A stretch of 12,198 nt of DNA, taken from positions 1-12,198 of the forward strand of contig JAATFN010000450.1 in the NCBI GenBank assembly GCA_015655165.1, in the 5' to 3' direction. This document shows, in pieces, positions 6,948 through 12,198 of the stretch. This DNA comes from Betaproteobacteria bacterium (lineage in GTDB: Bacteria > Pseudomonadota > Gammaproteobacteria > Burkholderiales > Burkholderiaceae_D). How positions within the stretch are numbered: the first letter of the stretch is position 1; each line of letters starts with the position of its first letter. Both the position numbers and the translations under genes were made by a program. The notes below the pieces were generated by a model that was not told the origin of the DNA, did not search any database, and worked only from the letters and a program-made list of their open reading frames with translations.

Positions 6948-8720
6948 TCACCTCGTCCGCTTACGAGCGACATTGGATGTCGTATCGACTCCCAATGTCA
7001 CCTGTTCTGCATGATCCCTCTTTAACTTCACAGGTATCACCATTAATTCGTCACGTCGAAATACGTGGATTGTGACAGTATCGTTCTGTCTGTAACGTGC
7101 CAACAATCCTTCTGGTCCAGAAACCGGCACACGCAGACCATCTATTGCCACAAATACATCGCCGGCCGACAATCCGGCAGCATGAGCGACCCCGCCTTCA
7201 TACACGGCGGCAATCTTGCTGCTGTTGCCTTCTTTGGTCAGTCTGACACCCAGGCTAATTTTATCGCTCTTCCCGGTGTCATATGTCACGCCGAATTCTG
7301 ACAATAATTCTTTTAACGGCAATTCATCGGTACCGTGAATATAGCGTTTGAAAAAACGTTTAAAATCAACACCGGTAATTTCTTCAAAGAGCGCCAGGGT
7401 ATCCCCTTCGGCAATACCCTGGCCACCATTTTCTGTATAGAATGTTCTGCCATAGGACTGCCACAATGCACGCATGACATCATCAAGCGTTTTTTTACCG
7501 TTGGTATCACGGCGAATCGTCAAATCCATCGCTAGTGCGATTAAAGAACCTTTGGTGTAATAACTGACAATGGCATTGGTTGCGTTCTCATCCTGACGAT
7601 AATACTTGCCCCATGCATCAAAACTGGACTCGGCGACACTTTGTTTTAAACGACCGGTACCACGCAAGACACCATTGATTGTTTTATCAAGCATGTTCAG
7701 ATACGTGGCAATACCGATCAACCCTGTACGCAATAAGAACAGATCGTCGTAGTAACTGGTAAATCCTTCGAAGAGCCACAACATCGATGTGTAGTTTTCG
7801 ACATTCAAATCGTACGGTGCAAATGCTGCCGGCTTGATGCGTTTCACATTCCATGTATGGAAATATTCGTGGCTACATAAACCCAGATAGGTGCGATACC
7901 CTTCTGATTGTTCATCTTTACCTTTGACAGGTAAATCGCTACGTGCGCAGATCAATGCTGTTGATGCACGATGTTCCAGCCCACCATAGCCATCGCCAAC
8001 TGCCAATGTCATAAAGACATAACGTTGCATCGGGGCCAGTTTTTTCTTCGGCTCAAAAAATGCGATTTGTGCTTCACAGATTTTTTGCAAATCATTCGAT
8101 AAACGTGATAAATCCAAGTTCGGCACATGACCGGTAATCACAATATCATGTGGTACACCGTGTGCTTTAAAAGTTGCCAGTGCAAAGTTTCCCACTTCCA
8201 CCGGATGATCAATCAATGCATCATAGTTGTCTGCCATATAGGTACCAAACCCATAACGCTTGGCTTTTAATTCCGGCAACGATGTTGCTACCTTCCATGT
8301 TTTGTATTTATCGCCAACTGGTCTCACAATATCGACAATATGTGTGTTGTCTTCTTGTCCATGTACCCGTAAAAATACACTGGTACCATTAAAAAACGCG
8401 TGGGTCTGATCAAGATGTGCTGTACGTACCGACAAATCCCAGGCATAGACCTGATAGGTCAATGTCAATGCGCCATCGCACGGCTCTGCAATCCAGGTAT
8501 GTTTGTCATATTTCGTCAGTGGTATTTTTTTACCTTTGCATTCGGCACCAATCTGAACGATATTGCGTGCGAATTCACGAATCATATAACTGCCAGGAAT
8601 CCATGCAGGCAATGAAACCACTTGCCCACCCTCATCAGGTATGGCAATCGTCAGTGTCACATCAAAGACATGTGCTGCAGGGTCGTGTGAAGTAATGGTG
8701 TAACGAACTGGTGTCAACAT
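6948..8720 (-). CDS. M61-family metallopeptidase with C-terminal PDZ domain
   Basis: The 590-aa protein belongs to peptidase family M61 (glycyl aminopeptidase group), zinc aminopeptidases related in fold to M1. The N-terminal beta domain carries the family motif LPAWIPGSYMIREFARNIV at about 38-56. The zinc site HEYFH is at 284-288 with catalytic Glu285, and the third ligand is probably Glu318 in FEGFTSYYD. A PDZ domain spans roughly 488-565 (SLGVRL, AAGLSAGDVFVAIDGLRV). No signal peptide is seen, so it is probably cytoplasmic. The ATG at 8720 was chosen because VRYTI..DPAAHVFDVTL starts right after it and AGGGG (8725-8729) lies 4 bases ahead; a start at 8795 would add 25 unrelated residues. 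It converges on rplY and diverges from the NTF2-like gene. The physiological substrate is unknown. Confidence 0.93.
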   Translation of the reverse strand: MLTPVRYTITSHDPAAHVFDVTLTIAIPDEGGQVVSLPAWIPGSYMIREFARNIVQIGAECKGKKIPLTKYDKHTWIAEPCDGALTLTYQVYAWDLSVRTAHLDQTHAFFNGTSVFLRVHGQEDNTHIVDIVRPVGDKYKTWKVATSLPELKAKRYGFGTYMADNYDALIDHPVEVGNFALATFKAHGVPHDIVITGHVPNLDLSRLSNDLQKICEAQIAFFEPKKKLAPMQRYVFMTLAVGDGYGGLEHRASTALICARSDLPVKGKDEQSEGYRTYLGLCSHEYFHTWNVKRIKPAAFAPYDLNVENYTSMLWLFEGFTSYYDDLFLLRTGLIGIATYLNMLDKTINGVLRGTGRLKQSVAESSFDAWGKYYRQDENATNAIVSYYTKGSLIALAMDLTIRRDTNGKKTLDDVMRALWQSYGRTFYTENGGQGIAEGDTLALFEEITGVDFKRFFKRYIHGTDELPLKELLSEFGVTYDTGKSDKISLGVRLTKEGNSSKIAAVYEGGVAHAAGLSAGDVFVAIDGLRVPVSGPEGLLARYRQNDTVTIHVFRRDELMVIPVKLKRDHAEQVTLGVDTTSNVARKRTR

Positions 8721-8857
8721 AATGCCCCTGAATTCACTCGCATGATTTGGATTTAAACAATTAAAAGCATGCCGCACTTTGGCGGTACCAAGCACGCTAA
8801 TTTTCGATACATGATAGCATTATCGTTACATCCTTACCTGTTTAACCAGAGAATCAC
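8721..8857. promoter_or_regulatory. Divergent intergenic region between the M61 peptidase and NTF2-like genes
   Basis: This 137-base spacer must hold start signals for both divergent genes. AT-rich stretches (TTTAAACAATTAAAA near 8753-8767 and TTTTCGATACATGATAGC near 8800-8818) are suitable, but no -35/-10 pair with good spacing stands out on either strand. A small CCGC/GCGG dyad (8772-8775 with 8782-8785) sits in the middle. Confidence 0.35.
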
Positions 8858-9265
8858 ATGTCTGATAATACAACCAGAAATACCATTACCAGCCTTTTCG
8901 AGCAAGTCGGCAAAGGTGCCGACACAGCATTGCTTTCCACATTTTTTAGCGAAGACGTCGATTGGTATATTGCAGGAGACACGACAACTGTTCCATGGAT
9001 CGGTAAAAAAACAGGGCGTGCTGGTGTCGCGGAATTTTATGAACAGATTCGGGCACACATTACTTCGGAACGGTTCGAGATTACCGATATATTGACAAAC
9101 GGCAACCATGCTGTTGTGACCGGCAACCTCGCTTCACGCGTGAACAGTACAGGTAAATTAATTGAAACGGCATTTGCATTCGATATAACTGTCAATCAGG
9201 GACAAATAACACGCTACCATATGCTTGAAGACAGCTTTGCTGTTGCTAATGCATTGCATGCGTGA
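8858..9265 (+). CDS. NTF2-like / SnoaL-like fold protein
   Basis: The 135-aa protein resembles the NTF2/SnoaL-like (ketosteroid-isomerase fold) superfamily of small cone-shaped alpha+beta proteins. The pattern is an N-terminal helix (ITSLFEQVGKGADTALLSTFF), then SEDVDWYIAGDTTTVPWIGKKTGRAGVAEFYEQI, then alternating strands (EITDILTNGNHAVVTGNLASRV, ETAFAFDITVNQGQITRYHMLEDSFAVANAL). This is typical of stand-alone proteins of unknown substrate, and no catalytic assignment is possible from sequence. AGAGA (8848-8852) precedes the ATG by about 5 bases. No signal peptide is visible, so it is probably cytoplasmic. It stands alone between a divergent peptidase gene and the convergent gltBD genes, so its context says nothing specific about its role. 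Confidence 0.85.
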   Translation: MSDNTTRNTITSLFEQVGKGADTALLSTFFSEDVDWYIAGDTTTVPWIGKKTGRAGVAEFYEQIRAHITSERFEITDILTNGNHAVVTGNLASRVNSTGKLIETAFAFDITVNQGQITRYHMLEDSFAVANALHA

Positions 9266-9271
9266 CTCTGT

Positions 9272-9308
9272 CAATAAAAAAAGCCGGGAAGATTAACATC
9301 ATCCCGGC
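9272..9308 (-). terminator. Rho-independent terminator of gltBD
   Basis: Read on the - strand, GCCGGGA (9308-9302) pairs with TCCCGGC (9289-9283), with GAT/ATC extending the stem inside past one A-A mismatch. The stem is followed by seven T (9282-9276) and ATTG. It begins 53 bases after the gltD stop. On the + strand no T-run follows the stem, so it is not a good terminator for the NTF2-like gene that converges on it. Confidence 0.88.
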
Positions 9309-9361
9309 AATATAGACAACATGTTTGTGTCCACGATAAGATCTGATCAATCAATACATTG

Positions 9362-10825
9362 TTAACGTGGCAATAACGACTGCCCCATCAAAAATGCATC
9401 GACTTCACGTGCGCATTGGCGACCTTCGCGAATTGCCCAAACAACCAAAGACTGGCCACGTCGCATGTCGCCTGCCGCAAACACTTTGTCAACCGACGTA
9501 CGATAGCAACCTTCACCATCTGTGGTCGCTTTTGCATTGCCGCGTGCGTCTTTATCGACACCAAATGCATCCAGCACTTGCTGTACAGGGGACACAAAAC
9601 CCATTGCCAGCAAGACCAGATCCGCTTTCATTTCAAATTCGGAACCTGGTACTTCAACCATTTTGCCGTCTTTCCATTCCAGACGCACAGCGATCAGTTT
9701 CTCGACTTTACCGTTACTGCCTTCAAAGCGTTTGGTACCGACAGCCCAGTCACGTTCGCAACCCTCTTCATGTGACGAAGAAGTACGCAACTTGGTTGGC
9801 CAGTAAGGCCAGACCATTGGCTTGTTCTCGACTTCAGGTGGCTGGGGCATCAGTTCAAACTGGGTGACTGTAGCTGCGCCATGACGATTGGATGTTCCAA
9901 CACAATCGGAACCTGTATCGCCACCACCGATAACAACAACGTGTTTCTTAGTCGCCATAATCTGGTCTTTGACGATGTCACCCGCATTGACCTTGTTTTG
10001 TACTTGCAAAAATTCCAGTGCATAGTGTACGCCATCCAATTCACGACCCGGTACCGGCAAGTCACGCGGCTGTTCGGCACCACCGGAAATAATCACTGCA
10101 TCAAAATCTTGTTTCAACAGGTCAGGCGAAATAGTTTCTTTTGCCCAGTTTGTGATTTTTTCCGGGAACCCGTCACCGACAAATACACCGGTTCTAAAAA
10201 CAACGCCTTCGTCTTTCATTTGTTCGACACGCAAATCAATATGGAATTTTTCCATTTTGAAGTCGGGAATACCATATCGCAACAAACCTCCAACACGATC
10301 GTTCTTCTCGAACACAGTCACATCGTGGCCTGCACGTGCCAACTGTTGTGCGGCAGCCAGACCGGCTGGACCACCACCGACAACAGCCACAGTCTTGCCT
10401 GTTTTAAACGCAGCCGGCATTGGTCTGACCCAACCATTTTCCCATCCTTTGTCGATAATGACGTGCTCGATCGATTTGATACCGACAGGATCGTCATTGA
10501 TACCCAGCGTACATGCGGATTCACAAGGTGCCGGACAAATACGGCCAGTAAACTCCGGAAAGTTATTGGTCGAATGCAGTACATCGAGTGCTTCTTTATA
10601 GTTGCCACGATAAACCAGATCATTCCAGTCAGGGATGATGTTGTTGACAGGACAACCGTTGTTACAAAAGGGAATACCGCAATCCATACAACGTGCAGCT
10701 TGTTCGTTTGCCTGCTCGGCATTCAAATGCAATACAAATTCTTTGTAATGTTTTTTACGGAGTTCCGGCGCTTCGCTTGCTTCTTTCAAGCGGTGATATT
10801 CCATGAAGCCAGTTACTTTACCCAT
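9362..10825 (-). CDS. gltD: Glutamate synthase (NADPH) small subunit GltD
   Basis: GltD oxidises NADPH through FAD and passes electrons by iron-sulfur clusters to the GltB subunit, which makes glutamate from 2-oxoglutarate and glutamine. The 487-aa length fits (E. coli 472). An N-terminal ferredoxin-like part has Cys46, 49, 54 and 58 ([14 protein letters not shown]) and Cys97, 101 and 105 (CPAPCESAC). The FAD-binding [18 protein letters not shown] is at about 147-163, the NADPH-binding [15 protein letters not shown] at 296-310, and the closing FAD motif [22 protein letters not shown] at 448-469. It follows gltB on the same strand after a 95-base gap and ends before a strong terminator. The ATG at 10825 is preceded by GTGGAAA, a modest ribosome binding site, and [12 protein letters not shown] is the usual N-terminus. 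Confidence 0.97.
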   Translation of the reverse strand: MGKVTGFMEYHRLKEASEAPELRKKHYKEFVLHLNAEQANEQAARCMDCGIPFCNNGCPVNNIIPDWNDLVYRGNYKEALDVLHSTNNFPEFTGRICPAPCESACTLGINDDPVGIKSIEHVIIDKGWENGWVRPMPAAFKTGKTVAVVGGGPAGLAAAQQLARAGHDVTVFEKNDRVGGLLRYGIPDFKMEKFHIDLRVEQMKDEGVVFRTGVFVGDGFPEKITNWAKETISPDLLKQDFDAVIISGGAEQPRDLPVPGRELDGVHYALEFLQVQNKVNAGDIVKDQIMATKKHVVVIGGGDTGSDCVGTSNRHGAATVTQFELMPQPPEVENKPMVWPYWPTKLRTSSSHEEGCERDWAVGTKRFEGSNGKVEKLIAVRLEWKDGKMVEVPGSEFEMKADLVLLAMGFVSPVQQVLDAFGVDKDARGNAKATTDGEGCYRTSVDKVFAAGDMRRGQSLVVWAIREGRQCAREVDAFLMGQSLLPR

Positions 10826-10858
10826 TTTCCACTCACATTCTTCGCTAAGGATAATTCA

Positions 10859-10890
10859 AGCAAACATCGCATATGGCGACAATGTTTGCT
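10859..10890. repeat. Hairpin in the gltB-gltD intergenic gap
   Basis: AGCAAACAT (10859-10867) pairs with ATGTTTGCT (10882-10890). CGC/GCG (10868-10870 with 10876-10878) adds three pairs around the loop ATATG, leaving a 3-base bulge. No T-run follows on either strand, so it is not a standard terminator. A further GTTTGC copy at 10912-10917 could pair with the left arm as an alternative. It may stabilise or split the gltBD message; this is inference. Confidence 0.55.
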
Positions 10891-10920
10891 GTGCTTGTCT
10901 GATGTCTTGTCGTTTGCTAC

Positions 10921-12198
10921 CTATGCAGCAATTTTCTCTACGACATCATTTTTTTTTACCGCGTTCAGTTCACGTAATGCACGCTTGTATTCATTCGGGA
11001 ACACCTTCACAAACTTATTACGTGAAACTGCCCAGTTATCCAACAAGAAGCGTGCACGCGTACTACCCGTGTATGCAAAATGACGTTCAATCAGACCACG
11101 CAAAATCACCTCGTCAGGCTGACCTTGTCCATTACGCTGCAAGCTATGCCAGATAGCGCTTTCAATAGTTTGTTCTTGCTCCGAATCAGGCAACACTTTA
11201 TCTAGCGTCACCATCGATAAATTACACTTTTGCTCGAAGTCACCATCTGAATCATATACATAAGCAATACCACCTGACATACCTGCTGCAAAGTTACGGC
11301 CGGTTTCGCCCAATACAACCACGGTACCACCTGTCATGTATTCACAACCATGGTCACCAACACCTTCGACAACAGCGACAGCACCCGAATTACGTACCGA
11401 GAAACGCTCGCCTGTCACACCACTGATGAATGCCTCACCGGAAATGGCACCGTATAAAACGGTATTGCCCGAGATAATATTGTTGTGTGTGTCACCACGG
11501 AATTCGGCACTAGGACGTACGATAATACGTCCACCCGACAAACCCTTGCCGACATAATCATTACCTTCTCCAACCAGATCCAGCGTAATACCGTGCGCAA
11601 GAAAAGCACCGGCTGACTGCCCGGCGGTACCTTGCAGCTGGATGTGGATCGTGTCATCAGGCAGACCTTCGTGACCGTAACGCTTGGCCACTTCACCAGA
11701 CAACATTGCACCCACTGTACGGTTGACGTTCTTGATTGTCGAAATAAAGGAGACCTTCTCTCCCTTATCGAGCGCGATCTGGGACTGCTTGATCAACTTG
11801 TGATCGAGTGCTTTTTCCAAACCGTGATCCTGTTCTTCTGTATGGAAGTAAGGTGTTGCCGACGGTTGTTGATAGAACATACGGGTAAAGTCCAGACCTT
11901 GTGCTTTCCAGTGCGTGATCGCTTTTGCACGATCTAACAGATCAACACGACCAATCAAATCGTCGAACTTGCGAATACCGAGTTGTGCCATGATCTGACG
12001 AACTTCTTCTGCGATAAAGAAAAAGAAGTTCACAACATGCTCTGGCTTCCCGGAAAATTTCTTACGCAGCACAGGGTCTTGTGTTGCAACACCGACAGGG
12101 CATGTATTCAAATGACACTTACGCATCATGATGCAGCCTTCTACAACCAATGGTGCTGTCGCAAAACCAAACTCGTCAGCACCAAGCAACGCACCAAT
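10921..12198 (-). CDS. gltB: Glutamate synthase large subunit GltB (partial, C-terminal part)
   Basis: This is the last 425 residues of the glutamate synthase alpha subunit, normally about 1500 aa; the start lies beyond the right edge and the reading frame is open to base 12198. The visible part begins at the end of the FMN/synthase domain ([21 protein letters not shown]) with the 3Fe-4S cysteines Cys22, 28 and 33 of the fragment in the family spacing CX5CX4C. It then enters the C-terminal GXGXG beta-helix ([68 protein letters not shown]). The glutaminase domain would be upstream, outside the window. Its stop TAG is 95 bases from gltD, and both are likely one transcript. No defect is seen. 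Confidence 0.96.
   Translation of the reverse strand: MGALLGADEFGFATAPLVVEGCIMMRKCHLNTCPVGVATQDPVLRKKFSGKPEHVVNFFFFIAEEVRQIMAQLGIRKFDDLIGRVDLLDRAKAITHWKAQGLDFTRMFYQQPSATPYFHTEEQDHGLEKALDHKLIKQSQIALDKGEKVSFISTIKNVNRTVGAMLSGEVAKRYGHEGLPDDTIHIQLQGTAGQSAGAFLAHGITLDLVGEGNDYVGKGLSGGRIIVRPSAEFRGDTHNNIISGNTVLYGAISGEAFISGVTGERFSVRNSGAVAVVEGVGDHGCEYMTGGTVVVLGETGRNFAAGMSGGIAYVYDSDGDFEQKCNLSMVTLDKVLPDSEQEQTIESAIWHSLQRNGQGQPDEVILRGLIERHFAYTGSTRARFLLDNWAVSRNKFVKVFPNEYKRALRELNAVKKNDVVEKIAA

Noticed and set aside
8721..8795. A 25-residue extension of the M61 peptidase
   Set aside because: The extra residues have no family match and no signal-peptide character; the ATG at 8720 has AGGGG just upstream.
9881..11083. 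A 400-codon open frame on the + strand, opposite gltD, the intergenic gap and the end of gltB
   Set aside because: It is antisense to two well-conserved enzymes, has no family resemblance, a Cys/Thr/Phe-rich shadow composition and no ribosome binding site I can recognise; the length comes from codon bias of the real genes.
1..12198. A mobile element, CRISPR array, defence or toxin-antitoxin system
   Set aside because: No transposase, integrase, regularly spaced repeats, or small paired genes were seen; nearly all bases belong to recognised housekeeping genes and short spacers.

Overview
This window looks like ordinary core chromosome of a betaproteobacterium, probably order Burkholderiales. 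The gene order ispE / tRNA-Gln / prs / rplY, with mutM-mutY and lolB just upstream, is typical of that group, and the GltD, GltB and M61 peptidase sequences fit it. Base composition is moderate (near 50% GC by eye), low for Burkholderiales. An Oxalobacteraceae relative is a guess, not a demonstrated assignment. I see no insertion sequence, phage gene, CRISPR array, integrase, toxin-antitoxin pair or defence gene, and no frameshift or broken gene. I did not find an undescribed system; the points worth a second look are small RNA or DNA structures between genes.

Left part (1-1560): two leftward genes of oxidised-guanine repair, mutM then mutY (cut by the window edge), overlap by 4 bases. They diverge across a 164-base intergenic region from a rightward cluster.

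Centre-left (1561-4906): a TPR lipoprotein, the lipoprotein receptor LolB and the isoprenoid kinase IspE lie in one tight rightward unit (14-base overlap, then a 9-base gap). The TPR protein carries a lipobox and probably reaches the outer membrane through the LolB encoded next to it.

Centre (4919-6921): a candidate promoter precedes tRNA-Gln(UUG). A long hairpin with a T-run follows, then prs (PRPP synthetase) and rplY (ribosomal protein L25/Ctc), ending in a 24-base perfect palindrome and a strong terminator. The 98-base prs-rplY gap holds three successive potential hairpins.

Right part (6948-12198): a leftward M61-family metallopeptidase with a C-terminal PDZ domain converges on rplY. A divergent small NTF2/SnoaL-like protein follows. 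Last come leftward gltD and the 3' third of gltB (glutamate synthase, transcribed gltB then gltD), with a terminator after gltD and a hairpin between the two genes. No gene-free stretch exceeds 300 bases; the longest are 1397-1560 and the tRNA-prs gap.
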